The notes: generated by a model from the sequence alone, not told the origin. DNA of 64,000 bases from Anaerolineaceae bacterium (GCA_029975475.1 JARKPB010000008.1:372001-436000); one strand, 5' to 3'; numbered from the stretch's first letter, positions 34,845-44,025 are shown. Numbers and translations are program-made.

Positions 34845-35537
34845 TCATTTCTCCCCGGGCGGCATCAGATAACCGAGCCCGGAGCGGGTAACGATATGAA
34901 TTGGTTCGTGGGGATTATCCTCCAGTTTCTGACGCAGTCTGGCAATACTGACCCACAATATTTCTTTGTCGTCTTTATATTGCGCCCCCCAGACGGCTGT
35001 TAGAAGATCTTCCGCGGAAAGAACCTGCCCCACGTTATGGGCAAACTGGATTAACAGCCGGTATTCGGTCGCAGAGAGATAGATCTGGTGATCGCCTTTC
35101 CAGACTTCAGCGCGCGCAAAGTCAATCCGCAGGTTGTTGTGATAGAAAAACCGGCTTTGTGTATCTTCTTCTGTAGTTCGCGCCCGCCGCAAGACAGCGT
35201 GAACGCGCGCGACCAGTTCGGTCGCTGAAAACGGCTTCACCACGTAATCATCCGCGCCGACATTTAAGCCATGAACACGGTCTTGCTCTTCTCCCTTGGC
35301 GGTTAGCATGATAATTGGGACAGAAGAGAACTGGCGGATGCGCTCGCAGGCGGTGATGCCGTCCAGCACCGGCATCATGACATCCAGAACGACCAGGTCG
35401 GGTTTTCGGGCCGCGACAATTTCTACCGCCTCAGCGCCATTCGAAGCTGTGATGACTTCATAACCTTCTGGTTCTAGGTTAACCTTGAGCAAATGGGTAT
35501 ACAACGGTTCATCATCCACCACCAAAATTCTTGTCAT
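34845..35537 (-). CDS. OmpR/PhoB-family response regulator
   Basis: A 230-residue two-domain regulator. The receiver has VVDDE at the start, the phospho-acceptor D52 in VVLDVMMPVLDG, T in MLTAKGE and the Lys in VVKPFSATELVARV. The winged-helix effector shows LSATEYRLLIQFAHNVGQVL and RLRQKLEDNP. GAGGAGGA lies before ATG 35537, which overlaps the kinase stop, so the pair is co-translated. Target genes probably include its own operon with cpaF. Confidence 0.93.
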   Translation of the reverse strand: MTRILVVDDEPLYTHLLKVNLEPEGYEVITASNGAEAVEIVAARKPDLVVLDVMMPVLDGITACERIRQFSSVPIIMLTAKGEEQDRVHGLNVGADDYVVKPFSATELVARVHAVLRRARTTEEDTQSRFFYHNNLRIDFARAEVWKGDHQIYLSATEYRLLIQFAHNVGQVLSAEDLLTAVWGAQYKDDKEILWVSIARLRQKLEDNPHEPIHIVTRSGLGYLMPPGEK

Positions 35538-36763
35538 TCGAAATCCTCCTCGACTTCTAGATTGCTGTGCCGGGGTAAACGGATAAAAAATTCAGCGCCT
35601 TGACCCGGGGTTGATTCAGCCCAGATGTCACCCAGGTGGGCGTCGATAATTTGCTTGCAGATGAACAACCCCAGGCCCGAGCCGTGAACGTTAGGCGCCT
35701 GGCCTGGAATTCGGAAGAAACGCTCAAATAAATGGGGCAGGTATTTCGGATCGATTCCAGGCCCGTGATCCTGAACTTCAATGGTGGTGAATTGTTCATC
35801 CTGAATGACCCGAATGTTGACCGGTTTTCCGGGAGCATATTTTGCCGCGTTGCTGAGCAGATTCTCAAATACCTGAGCCAGCCGGCGCGGATCGCCAGTT
35901 ACGGGTTCTAGCTGCCTCGGGGCATCAAAATGGATTTCAAGGTCGGGGTGATGAGTCTGAGCGCGGGCGATGGCGTCGGTTACCAGCACATCTGGGCGAA
36001 CAATTTGAAATTCCATTTTAAGCTGTCTGCTTTGCAGCCTGGCGGAGTCGAGCATATTCTCAATCAACCCCTGCAGGTGATCGGTTTCCCGGTCAATAAT
36101 CCGCAAAAATTCTTGCTGGGTCGCGATATCCCAGGATTTATCGGTCCGCAGCAGGGTGGTGGTGTACCCTTTGATGAAGCCCAGCGGACTGCGCAGTTCA
36201 TGCGAGATCGTGGAAATAAAATTGTCCTGCAGTTCGTACGCCTGACTTTGATCTTGATACAGCCGGGAGAGATGCTCTGCCTGCCGCCTTTCCGCCAGGA
36301 CGACGATCAGATCCGCGATGAACTCGGCGAATTTAATCTCATCTTCTGTAAACGGCGGACCGCCAAAGCGAATAAAGATGATGCTTCCCAGGGCTTGCCG
36401 CTGGCCGGTCAGGGGCAGGCCCAGTTTATAAGGCTCTCTCAAGCGGTCGCTGCCGGCTGGCTGTTCGGGGATTTCGAGGATCAGTCGGTGCTGGCGGGCG
36501 ATCTGCGTTGCCAGGGTCTCTCCCCAGGACACATCGGCTTCGGCTTTCTTCCCCCTGCCGGTTGCCCGGGCATACGCCACCTCCAGATTGCTGCCAGCCG
36601 GGTCGAAGAGATATATCACCAGGTTGTCAAAAATAAATGCTGGGCGAATTTGGCGGGAAATGTCGTCCAGGGTGCGCTTGAAATTTCGCCCCTGCACAAC
36701 CATGCGGGTAAGCGTGGTCAACAACGCTGTATCAACCGGTCTGGGTGAATAAGCGGTGTCCAT
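35534..36763 (-). CDS. GAF-domain sensor histidine kinase
   Basis: A 409-residue soluble kinase. Residues ~10-160 form a GAF sensor (AFIFDNLVIYLFDPAG, LGSIIFIRFGGPPFTEDEIK). The HisKA domain has H188 in FISTISHELRSPLGFIKGY. The HATPase domain has FENLLSNAAKYAPG (N box), VQDHGPGID (G1), FERFFRI (F) and GSGLGLFICKQI (G2). No membrane segment is present, so it senses a cytoplasmic signal. ATG 36763 is leaderless: TATAAT ends six bases before it. Confidence 0.92.
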   Translation of the reverse strand: MDTAYSPRPVDTALLTTLTRMVVQGRNFKRTLDDISRQIRPAFIFDNLVIYLFDPAGSNLEVAYARATGRGKKAEADVSWGETLATQIARQHRLILEIPEQPAGSDRLREPYKLGLPLTGQRQALGSIIFIRFGGPPFTEDEIKFAEFIADLIVVLAERRQAEHLSRLYQDQSQAYELQDNFISTISHELRSPLGFIKGYTTTLLRTDKSWDIATQQEFLRIIDRETDHLQGLIENMLDSARLQSRQLKMEFQIVRPDVLVTDAIARAQTHHPDLEIHFDAPRQLEPVTGDPRRLAQVFENLLSNAAKYAPGKPVNIRVIQDEQFTTIEVQDHGPGIDPKYLPHLFERFFRIPGQAPNVHGSGLGLFICKQIIDAHLGDIWAESTPGQGAEFFIRLPRHSNLEVEEDFE

Positions 36764-36769
36764 AGAATG

Positions 36770-36775
36770 ATTATA
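36770..36775 (-). promoter_or_regulatory. -10 box of the leaderless GAF-kinase operon
   Basis: TATAAT on the minus strand ends six bases before ATG 36763, with no Shine-Dalgarno. This would start the kinase, regulator, small protein and cpaF transcript at the initiation codon itself. No convincing -35 is visible at 17 bases. Confidence 0.55.
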
Positions 36776-36785
36776 GCTTAAAGCC

Positions 36786-37799
36786 TTATTCTTCTATCTT
36801 TAAGCGAAATTCAAAAACGCTGCCTTTGCCAATCTGAGAATGTACCACGATGTGTGACCCGTGCGCTTCGACGATTTTTTGGCACAGGTTCAATCCGAGC
36901 CCTGTCCCCCCAAATTTTCGGGTGGATGAACCGTCCAGTTGATGAAAAGCCTCAAAGATCTCGCCAAGTTTATTTTCAGGAATGCCGATACCGGTATCTT
37001 CGACGCGCACGATCATATAGGGTTCGTCATGAAAACAATGGACAGTGACTTTACCCGGCGCGGAGGTGAACTTTATTGCGTTATCAATGAGCTGGTTGAT
37101 TACCCAGTCAATTTTCTGAGGGTCCGCGCTGACCGCGGGGGCCTTTTCAGGAAAATCGGTCAGCAGTAAGAGAGATTTTTCGCTGGCGCGCGCCTGATTG
37201 CGGTAAACCACTGTCCGGCAGAGATCCAGGAGATTGGTCGGCTGCAGCCGCAGCATTATCTGATCTCGCTCGCTCATTGAGAATAGGATCAGGTCTTCAA
37301 TCAGCTGTTCGAGGCGGTCAGAAGATTTTTGCATCGTGTTCAACGCTGTGCGCTGTTCCTGGGTTAGCTCACCCAGATCCTGATTGCGAAGCAGTTCCAG
37401 ATACCCTTTGATATGGGTCATGGGCGTGCGAAGTTCGTGAGAAATATTGGAAACAAAGTTGGTCTTCAGCTGATTTAATTCGTTTAATTTTGCCAGCGCT
37501 TCTTTCAACTCGGCCGTTCTTTGTTGCACGCGCTGTTCAAGCTGGGCATTGGCCTGTTCGAGGGCGTTTCGCAGCTGGATGACCTGTTCGGTTATGGCTT
37601 CGTCCAACCTTTTCTGGGAAATAAATCCCAGGTCTACCAGGATCTGCCCCAGCAGGCGGCGCGGGTGATCGGCAGGCAGACTTTTTTGATATTCCAGCGC
37701 GTAGACCAGGTCGGCCGCTTTGATAATCTGACGTTCAACCAGATAATCTCCCAAACGGGGGACCAGCATTTCCGGGGTCAGGTTGAGTTGGTCGGGCAT
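36786..37799 (-). CDS. Histidine kinase with an N-terminal GspE/MshEN-like domain
   Basis: A 337-residue kinase. Residues ~14-75 show the pattern of the type II secretion ATPase N-terminal domain: RLGDYLVERQIIKAADLVYA, then RLLGQILVDLGFISQKRLDE. A coiled coil (QANAQLEQRVQQRTAELKEA) links to HisKA with H121 in SNISHELRTPMTHIKGYLEL. A full HATPase follows (NQLIDNAIKF, VEDTGIGIP, GTGLGLNLCQKI). It has no membrane segment. Some MshEN domains bind cyclic di-GMP, so this may couple that signal to the Tad genes next door, by inference. AAGGCAGG precedes the ATG. Confidence 0.87.
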   Translation of the reverse strand: MPDQLNLTPEMLVPRLGDYLVERQIIKAADLVYALEYQKSLPADHPRRLLGQILVDLGFISQKRLDEAITEQVIQLRNALEQANAQLEQRVQQRTAELKEALAKLNELNQLKTNFVSNISHELRTPMTHIKGYLELLRNQDLGELTQEQRTALNTMQKSSDRLEQLIEDLILFSMSERDQIMLRLQPTNLLDLCRTVVYRNQARASEKSLLLLTDFPEKAPAVSADPQKIDWVINQLIDNAIKFTSAPGKVTVHCFHDEPYMIVRVEDTGIGIPENKLGEIFEAFHQLDGSSTRKFGGTGLGLNLCQKIVEAHGSHIVVHSQIGKGSVFEFRLKIEE

Positions 37800-37810
37800 T
37801 CAGGCCTGCC

Positions 37811-39391
37811 TTAAGATTGGTACACCCATTCTCCGCCAACCATTGTTGCGCGGGGTTTAATTCTGTAAAGTTCTTGCGGATCGAGGGTAAAGGGGTCTTG
37901 ATCAAGCAAAATCAGATCAGCCAGATAACCGGGCATCAGGCGGCCCTGGATGGATTCTTTTCCGGCCGCGTAAGCGGCTCCGCAGGTATAAGCCCTGACG
38001 GCTTCGCTTAATTCCAGGCGTTGCTCGGGGTACCAGCCTGATTCGCCGGGAGCCCCGTCGTGCCGCCGGCGGGTAACCGCCGCGTGCAGTCCCCAGAACG
38101 GATTGGGTGATTCGACGGGCGCATCTGAACCAAAAGCCATCGCTGTTCCGCTGGTGAGCAGAGTGCGGAAGGCGTACGCTCCTGCGGAGCGCTCGCCCCA
38201 GTGGCGGTCCGCGATTTCCATATCCGAGGTGGCGTGAATCGGCTGAACCGATGCGATCACATTTAATCTGGCCAGCGCGGATGTGTCCTGGGGATGGAGA
38301 ATCTGCACATGTTCGATGCGGTGCCGCCGGTGGGGGAGGTTACGCTCGGTTTCAAAAGCGCGCAGCTGTTCCAGACCGGCGAGAACTTCGTGATTGGCGC
38401 GGTCGCCGATGGCGTGGATGGCTAATCCAACACCCGCGCAGGCGGCTCTCTGTCCTATTTCAAATACCTGTTCGCGGTCCAGCAGTAACGTGCCGGTGGA
38501 AGCAGATCCTTCATAGGGTTTTAACATCGCCGCGGTCTGCGGTCCGAGGGCGCCGTCGGCAAACAGCTTGGTAGATCCAATCCAGAGATAATCATCCCCG
38601 AATCCGCTGCGCAATCCCGCTTCAGCCGCGGCATCCAGCAATTCGACCGGAATGCTCTTGTTGACGCGCAATTTTAACCTGCCTGCCAGGCGCAGCTCCT
38701 GCAAGGCGATAAAACAGGAACGCTGGTCAAAATCGTGAACCCCGGTGATACCTTGCTGCCACAGGCTGGGAAAAGCCTGCTCGAGCAGAACGGTCAGTTC
38801 GCGGGTGGTCAGTGGGGGACGGGCTGAACCGACGACTTCCATGGCGCTTTCCAGCAGGACCCCGGTCAGGTTTCCGTTTTTATCGCGCTGAAACTCGCCG
38901 CCTTCAGGATCGGGACTGTCCGGCTGGATACCGGCCAACTGCATGGCAAGGGTATTGGCCCAGGCCGCGTGCAGCGATTTGGCGGTGAGATAGATGGGAT
39001 GCTGGCTGGATATCGCATCCAGATCGGCGGCGCTGCCAAATCCTTCAGGCCAGACATTCTCGTTCCATCCGTGTCCCAGGATCCAGGCGCCTTTGGGGAG
39101 GCTGCGGGCTTTTTCCGCCACGCGCGCCAGGCATTCTGCTTTGGTGGATGTTTCGCAATCGACCATTTGCAGGGCGCGGGCATAATGTTCAAGGTGCAGG
39201 TGCGCGTCAATTAACCCCGGCCAGACCGTCATCCCGTTGAGGTCAAATTTATCCTGCGCCTGCCGCGCCAGGGGAAGCAAATCAGCTTCACTCCCGGCGG
39301 CAAAAATTTTTCCATCGTGAATGGCGAGCGCGCTGACCTTTGACAGCGGCTTGAATTGCGTGTAGATGTTGCCGTGATAGAGGACAAGCAT
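37811..39391 (-). CDS. Amidohydrolase family protein (YtcJ-like)
   Basis: A 526-residue metal-dependent amidohydrolase of the PF07969 group. The metal HxH is in GLIDAHLHLEHYA. Further ligands are expected at LAIHAIGDRANHEVL, HRIEHVQILHP and the Asp of AFGSDAPVESPNPFWG. The N- and C-terminal strands form the small composite beta domain, ending PRATMVGGEWVYQS. The family splits amide or similar bonds of varied small molecules and the substrate is not readable. No signal peptide. Confidence 0.9.
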   Translation of the reverse strand: MLVLYHGNIYTQFKPLSKVSALAIHDGKIFAAGSEADLLPLARQAQDKFDLNGMTVWPGLIDAHLHLEHYARALQMVDCETSTKAECLARVAEKARSLPKGAWILGHGWNENVWPEGFGSAADLDAISSQHPIYLTAKSLHAAWANTLAMQLAGIQPDSPDPEGGEFQRDKNGNLTGVLLESAMEVVGSARPPLTTRELTVLLEQAFPSLWQQGITGVHDFDQRSCFIALQELRLAGRLKLRVNKSIPVELLDAAAEAGLRSGFGDDYLWIGSTKLFADGALGPQTAAMLKPYEGSASTGTLLLDREQVFEIGQRAACAGVGLAIHAIGDRANHEVLAGLEQLRAFETERNLPHRRHRIEHVQILHPQDTSALARLNVIASVQPIHATSDMEIADRHWGERSAGAYAFRTLLTSGTAMAFGSDAPVESPNPFWGLHAAVTRRRHDGAPGESGWYPEQRLELSEAVRAYTCGAAYAAGKESIQGRLMPGYLADLILLDQDPFTLDPQELYRIKPRATMVGGEWVYQS

Positions 39392-39394
39392 GGC

Positions 39395-40249
39395 TTAATC
39401 CTCCAGCAGAACATCCAGCAGGTGATTCAGTTCCTCATCCGAGTAATAATGAATCACGACGGTCCCGCCGCTTTTTGTGCGAGTCAGCGATACCTTTGTG
39501 CCCAGCCGCTCGCGCAGGCGATTTTCCAGGGCGACGACCTCAGGCTCTGGAGCGGGTTTTGTGAGCGGCGGCTTTTTCTCGCCGGCGAGTCTGCGCACCA
39601 GCTCTTCCGTCTGGCGCACATTCAGGTTATTTTTTAAGATCGTCTGCAAGGCAGCAAGCTGCGCCTGAGCGGATGAGAGTCCCAGCAATGCCCGCGCGTG
39701 GCCTTCTGTGATTTCTCCTTCTGCCAGGGCGGTTTGAATAGACTGCGGCAGTTTAAGCAGCCGCAGCGTGTTGGTAACCGCGACGCGGCTTTTTCCTACC
39801 TGGCGGGCGATCTCTTCATGGGAGAGGGAAAAATCTTCAGCCAGCTGGCGGTAAGCCTCCGCGGTTTCTAGCGGTGTCAGGTCAGCGCGCTGGACGTTTT
39901 CTATCAGCGCCAGCTCCAGACGCTGCTGGCTGGTTGCCTGGCGTATAATGACCGGGACCGCCTGTAATCCGGCCATTTGCGCTGCCCGCCAGCGGCGTTC
40001 GCCGGCGATCAGTTCATATTTTCCGGCTTCATTCTGGGTAACAATCAACGGTTGAATAATGCCGTGTTCGCGGATCGAAGCGGCGAGTTCTTCCAGTTCC
40101 GCCGGGTTCATGCGCATACGCGGCTGAAGCGGGTTGGGGGTAATCTCTCCGACCGAAATGCTGACCGGACCGCCGTCCAGCGGGCCGGTAGCGTTCGCCC
40201 CGGGAATCAGGGCTTCCAGGCCTCTGCCTAATCCGCCTTTGGGTGACAT
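39395..40249 (-). CDS. parB: ParB-family chromosome partitioning protein
   Basis: A 284-residue DNA-binding CTP-dependent clamp that loads at parS sites. The CTPase/ParB N-domain has NPLQPRMRMNPAELEELAAS and LIAGERRWRAAQMAGL. ENVQRADLTPLETAEAYRQL leads to the HTH with EEIARQVGKSRVAVTNTLRL. The C-terminal dimerisation part ends with a conserved IHYYSDEELNHLLDVLL. AAGGAGGGGG precedes the ATG. It is 12 bases downstream of parA. No parS-like palindrome was seen nearby. Confidence 0.95.
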   Translation of the reverse strand: MSPKGGLGRGLEALIPGANATGPLDGGPVSISVGEITPNPLQPRMRMNPAELEELAASIREHGIIQPLIVTQNEAGKYELIAGERRWRAAQMAGLQAVPVIIRQATSQQRLELALIENVQRADLTPLETAEAYRQLAEDFSLSHEEIARQVGKSRVAVTNTLRLLKLPQSIQTALAEGEITEGHARALLGLSSAQAQLAALQTILKNNLNVRQTEELVRRLAGEKKPPLTKPAPEPEVVALENRLRERLGTKVSLTRTKSGGTVVIHYYSDEELNHLLDVLLED

Positions 40250-40261
40250 GAGCCCCCTCCT

Positions 40262-41056
40262 TTACTCGTAAGATAATTGGGGAATGTGGACGCCGTCCTG
40301 GTCGAGAATTTCGCGCGCCAGGCTTTCATACGCTTTTGCGGCGACTGATTCAGGGGCATAAAGGGAGATGGGTTTAAAGTATGAAGGCGCCTCAGCCAGC
40401 CGGATAGACCGCGGAATAATGGATTGAAACACCTGATTCGGGAAAAATTTTTTCACATTCTCAACCACACCGTCCGCCAGCTTGGTGCGGCCCATATACA
40501 TGGTCAGCACCACCCCGCGAATTTTTAAGCCGGGGAATAAAGAAGATTTCACCTTTTGAATGGTCTGAACCAGCTGTCCCAGACCCTCAAGCGCCAGGTA
40601 TTCGCATTGCACCGGGATAATCACCCCGTCTTTGGCTGCCACAAGTCCGTTAATTGTTAATATGTTTAATGAAGGAGGGCAGTCTATTAATATGTAATCA
40701 TAGCGGTCTTCCACGGCCTGCAGCGCATCTTTCAACCTCATCGCGCGGTTGGGCAGTTCCAGCAATTCCACTTCCGCGCCAGCCAGGGCGGGCGACGCCG
40801 GAAGCAAGGATATTTTCCGTTCCGGACTGTGGAGAATTTGCGCCGCGATCGGAGCCAGGCCAATCAACACTTCGTAGGTGGTTTTCTGAATGCTGGACCG
40901 GTCGCCAATCAGAGAGGAGGTGGCATTGCTTTGAGGGTCAAGATCAATAATCAGGACGCGCTGGCCGAAATAGCCAAGGTAAGCGCCCAGGTTAATGGTG
41001 CTTGTGGTTTTTCCAACCCCGCCTTTTTGATTCGCAAAGGTGTATATTTTCGCCAT
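40262..41056 (-). CDS. parA: ParA/Soj-family partitioning ATPase
   Basis: A 264-residue P-loop ATPase for chromosome segregation. The deviant Walker A is NQKGGVGKTT (residues 9-18) with the signature Lys. LIIDLDPQSNATSSL and YILIDCPPSLNILTING form the A' and Walker B regions. The length is that of chromosomal Soj rather than of plasmid ParA with an N-terminal HTH. It follows a PfkB kinase with a 3-base gap, so the partition pair shares a transcript with metabolic genes. Confidence 0.95.
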   Translation of the reverse strand: MAKIYTFANQKGGVGKTTSTINLGAYLGYFGQRVLIIDLDPQSNATSSLIGDRSSIQKTTYEVLIGLAPIAAQILHSPERKISLLPASPALAGAEVELLELPNRAMRLKDALQAVEDRYDYILIDCPPSLNILTINGLVAAKDGVIIPVQCEYLALEGLGQLVQTIQKVKSSLFPGLKIRGVVLTMYMGRTKLADGVVENVKKFFPNQVFQSIIPRSIRLAEAPSYFKPISLYAPESVAAKAYESLAREILDQDGVHIPQLSYE

Positions 41057-41059
41057 AAC

Positions 41060-41917
41060 CTACCGTCCAGGAAGTATTTCCAGCAAAAATGATTTTACCT
41101 CACTTTCTGTCGGCGCCCCCAGCAGGCCGCGGCGCGAGACCGAATTCGCCGCAATCAGGGTCGCCAGACGGGCGGCTTCCCAGGGATCACGGGTCTGATA
41201 CAGCCGCCAGAAAAACACGGTTGCGAATATATCGCCCGCGCCCACCGGGTCAACTTCCTCCACCTCAGGTGGTTTAAAATAGCGGACATCCCCGTTCCAG
41301 TATAATCTGGCGCCCTGTTTTCCTTCGGTAACCACCAGAATGCGGACTGCGCTGAGGTATTCTTCAATCAAATCTTCACTTCCGCGAAGATCTTCGATCG
41401 ACAGAACCACCGCAGAAGCGTGAGACATCACCAGTTGATATTCCGGCCATTCGTTGAACCGCACCAGACCCTTTTCATCCCATTCGCGCATCCATCCCTG
41501 CGGGGTCATCCCGACCAGGGCTTGCGGGAAGGCGCTGACCAGGGTGTAATCAATTTCCTGAGCGACAGGCGCGAAATGCACGATCGGTGCCGTTCGCCAG
41601 CTCTCAGGAATCATCGAAAGGTTCAGGCATTCCGCTCGATGATGGAGGTATTGAATCCGTCCTTCAGGAGTTGTGATATTCTCAAAAGTGGTCGTGAATT
41701 CAGCTGGAAACGCGGCGATTTGAACCCCTCCCAGCTCCTCCGGCAGCCAGCCGGTTTCGCAGGAGGTAACCAGTCCGACCCGCAAGCCCAGCGCCAGCGC
41801 AGTCCTGGAGGCGTAAGACACGGTCCCGCCGGTCGTGTAACCGCCCGGAACCAGGTCTTTGGTAATGTGTCCAATCAGCAGGTAATCAATGGGTTCGATG
41901 CGGGTCAGTGCGGTCAT
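41060..41917 (-). CDS. PfkB-family carbohydrate kinase
   Basis: A 285-residue ribokinase-like sugar or nucleoside kinase. The N-terminal TTGGTVSYASRTALALGLRV matches the GG switch region, and EVDPVGAGDIFATVFFWRL carries the anion hole and catalytic Asp (GAGD). The N-terminal ~30 residues are shorter than in ribokinase, placing it in a divergent subgroup with no certain substrate. It overlaps the zinc-ribbon gene in an ATGA and lies 3 bases before parA. Confidence 0.87.
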   Translation of the reverse strand: MTALTRIEPIDYLLIGHITKDLVPGGYTTGGTVSYASRTALALGLRVGLVTSCETGWLPEELGGVQIAAFPAEFTTTFENITTPEGRIQYLHHRAECLNLSMIPESWRTAPIVHFAPVAQEIDYTLVSAFPQALVGMTPQGWMREWDEKGLVRFNEWPEYQLVMSHASAVVLSIEDLRGSEDLIEEYLSAVRILVVTEGKQGARLYWNGDVRYFKPPEVEEVDPVGAGDIFATVFFWRLYQTRDPWEAARLATLIAANSVSRRGLLGAPTESEVKSFLLEILPGR

Positions 41918-42477
41918 AAGGCTGCATCTGGGGTTTCACTGCTTTCAGTAGGTTCAGTTGTTCCATCAATAAACGGACGGCTCGTGGAAAAATCGTATGG
42001 TGTTTCGAGCGCTTGTTCAAGATCGGGTTTACTTTCCGCCCCGGGAACCGGAGCGGCGCAATAAGGGCAAAGTTTCCAGGATAATTCCATCAGGCGGTTG
42101 CACTGGTGGCATTGTTTGCGTAATAAAGTGTGGCAGTCCGGGCAGGCAATCCAATCCTCTTTTATTTTCCGGCTGCAGCCCGGGCAGCTTGCCATTTCAT
42201 CAATTGTTTGCAGCAGCGCTTCTTCTTCCAGGGTTTTTTGAAATTCTTCGTCCAATGTTCGGGGCGGGCGCAAAATGATGTAGATCAAGATGCCGGGCAG
42301 AAAAAGAACCGCCACCACCAGAATAGATAATATCCGCGCCAGGCGGTAGCGGGTGCGGCTGCGGATATCCCGGTAGGTCCAGATAATCAGGCTGAGCCAG
42401 AGTGCCGCTAAAAATGCGGCACCAAAACCGGTGCCAATCAGCAAAAAACTGCTCAACAGGGTGGGTTCGACTGGCAT
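41914..42477 (-). CDS. Membrane protein with double zinc ribbon
   Basis: A 187-residue protein. Two N-terminal membrane helices (LSSFLLIGTGFGAAFLAALW, ILSILVVAVLFLPGILIYII) are followed by a cytoplasmic double zinc ribbon with four CxxC knuckles: CPGC, CPDC, CHQC and CPYC. An acidic Ser/Thr/Glu tail ends it. The function is unknown. Start 42477 is chosen for GGAGG five bases upstream. A TATAAT lies at the complement of 42495-42500. Confidence 0.78.
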   Translation of the reverse strand: MPVEPTLLSSFLLIGTGFGAAFLAALWLSLIIWTYRDIRSRTRYRLARILSILVVAVLFLPGILIYIILRPPRTLDEEFQKTLEEEALLQTIDEMASCPGCSRKIKEDWIACPDCHTLLRKQCHQCNRLMELSWKLCPYCAAPVPGAESKPDLEQALETPYDFSTSRPFIDGTTEPTESSETPDAAL

Positions 42478-42588
42478 GGCATCCTCCAAGCGCCATTATA
42501 GCATGGATGACTGGCAACCATCTCGGCAGCCAATTGATTTGGTGCCCGGATTGGTTTGATGTATAGTAATCATGATAGAAGAGGCAAG

Positions 42589-43290
42589 ATGCAAACAGAA
42601 GTGAAATCAGGTTACACCATCACCCAGCTGCCGCCCAGTGAGCGCCCGCGCGAACGGTTAGAGACTTTTGGGCCGGGTGTGCTTAAAGATTCTGAACTGC
42701 TGGCCATTCTGCTGCGGGTGGGCGTACAGGGTGAGAACGCGGTAGCGCTGGCTGAACGTTTGATTGATCAATTTGGCGGTTTTCACGGGCTTCAGCGCAC
42801 CCCATTTTCTGTGCTGAGCCGTCAGCGTGGGGTTGGAACCGCGAAGGCCGCTCAAATCCTGGCGGCGGTTGAGATTGGCAACCGCATCAGTAAGACAGCC
42901 CGCGAGGTAAAACCGATCATCTCCTCGCCTGAGGACGCTGCGCGGGAAATTCGCTTTGAGATGTCCGGGCTGGATAAAGAACACCTCTGGATTTTGCTGC
43001 TGGATACTCGAAACCGGCTGGTAGGGATCGAAAGGTTATACGTCGGATCGGTCAATTCGTCATCCGTGCGTGTGGGTGAATTGTTCCGGGCAGCGATTCA
43101 CCGCAACCTTACATCGATCATCCTGGCGCATAATCACCCCAGCGGCGACCCCAGTCCTTCACCGGAAGACATCGCGTTGACCCGGGCTGCGGTGCAGGCT
43201 GGGAAACTGCTGGATATCGAAGTGCTGGATCATCTGGTCATCGGCGGGGGAAATTTCATTTCCTTGAAAGAAAAATGCCTGGGCTTTTAG
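42589..43290 (+). CDS. radC: RadC/YeeS-type JAMM protein
   Basis: A 233-residue RadC protein. The N-terminal helix-hairpin-helix region has LPPSERPRERLETFGPGVL and LSRQRGVGTAKAAQILAAVE. The C-terminal JAMM domain has SIILAHNHPSGDPSPSPED (HxHPxGxxxPSxxD). Despite the name, a repair role is not established. ATG 42589 is preferred over the frame start at 42556, with AAGAGGCA just upstream. It diverges from the zinc-ribbon gene. Confidence 0.93.
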   Translation: MQTEVKSGYTITQLPPSERPRERLETFGPGVLKDSELLAILLRVGVQGENAVALAERLIDQFGGFHGLQRTPFSVLSRQRGVGTAKAAQILAAVEIGNRISKTAREVKPIISSPEDAAREIRFEMSGLDKEHLWILLLDTRNRLVGIERLYVGSVNSSSVRVGELFRAAIHRNLTSIILAHNHPSGDPSPSPEDIALTRAAVQAGKLLDIEVLDHLVIGGGNFISLKEKCLGF

Positions 43291-43305
43291 GCGAGGTCTG
43301 ATTTG

Positions 43306-43334
43306 TTGACAATTGCAGGGGTCATTGCTACACT
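43306..43334 (+). promoter_or_regulatory. Promoter of the FHA gene
   Basis: A consensus -35 TTGACA (43306-43311), a 17-base spacer and TACACT (43329-43334). The predicted start is near 43341, giving a ~25-base leader that carries AGGAGG before ATG 43366. Confidence 0.7.
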
Positions 43335-43365
43335 ATAAGCACGCTTGAACCTCCAGGAGGAATTT

Positions 43366-44025
43366 ATGGCATCAATTGTTCGCATTGTCATGCAGACAGG
43401 TCCAAACCCGGGCAAGGAATACCGCCTTGATAAACCGGAAGTTTTCCTCGGACGCGATTTGACCTGCGATATTGTGATCAATGATTCGGAAGTATCCCGC
43501 CGCCACATGCGGTTTTTTGCTCAGGGCGATTCTTATATTCTTGAAGACCTTGGTTCGACCAACGGAACTTTTATCAACGGGCAGCGGGTTGTCAGCCCGA
43601 CCATCCTTCGAAACGGTGAATTAATTTCCATTGGTGAGCATATCTCCTTCAGTTTCGAGACTCTGGGCGCGGATCCAGAGGCGACCTTGGTGTCAACCCC
43701 GGCCCGGCCGGTAGCACCAGCCCAGCCTCGCCCGGCGGCGCCAGCCCAGCCGCGGCCGGTTCAACCGTTCCCGCCTCAGGCTGCCGCTCCGGTGCCGCCG
43801 CCTCCTCCCGCCGGTTATGCGGGCCAGGTGCCGATGCCACCCCCGCCAATGGGTTTCGCGCCGCCCCGCAAGGGCCTGCCCAGGTGGGCGTTGATTGTGA
43901 TCATCGTCGTTGCCGCGATTTTTGTCCTTTGTATCCTGCCGCTGATCATCATCGATGCCACCAACTCCTGGTGCGCCCTGGCTGGCGGAATTTTCAACTC
44001 CATTCAACCCGGCGCCTGCCCGTAA
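43366..44025 (+). CDS. FHA-domain membrane protein
   Basis: A 219-residue protein. Residues 1-95 form an FHA phosphothreonine-binding domain with the full signature: FLGRDLTCDIVI, SEVSRRHMRF and LEDLGSTNGTFING. A Pro/Ala-rich linker with repeated PAQPRP units follows. One membrane helix near residues 175-197 (WALIVIIVVAAIFVLCILPL) leaves a short outside tail with two cysteines. The FHA therefore lies in the cytoplasm and may dock a Ser/Thr-phosphorylated partner at the membrane. No kinase gene is adjacent. AGGAGG precedes the ATG. Confidence 0.88.
   Translation: MASIVRIVMQTGPNPGKEYRLDKPEVFLGRDLTCDIVINDSEVSRRHMRFFAQGDSYILEDLGSTNGTFINGQRVVSPTILRNGELISIGEHISFSFETLGADPEATLVSTPARPVAPAQPRPAAPAQPRPVQPFPPQAAAPVPPPPPAGYAGQVPMPPPPMGFAPPRKGLPRWALIVIIVVAAIFVLCILPLIIIDATNSWCALAGGIFNSIQPGACP

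Noticed and set aside
39395-41056. parS site near parAB
   Set aside because: I looked for a TGTTTCACGTGAAACA-like palindrome around the two genes and saw none; it may lie outside the window or differ in this phylum.
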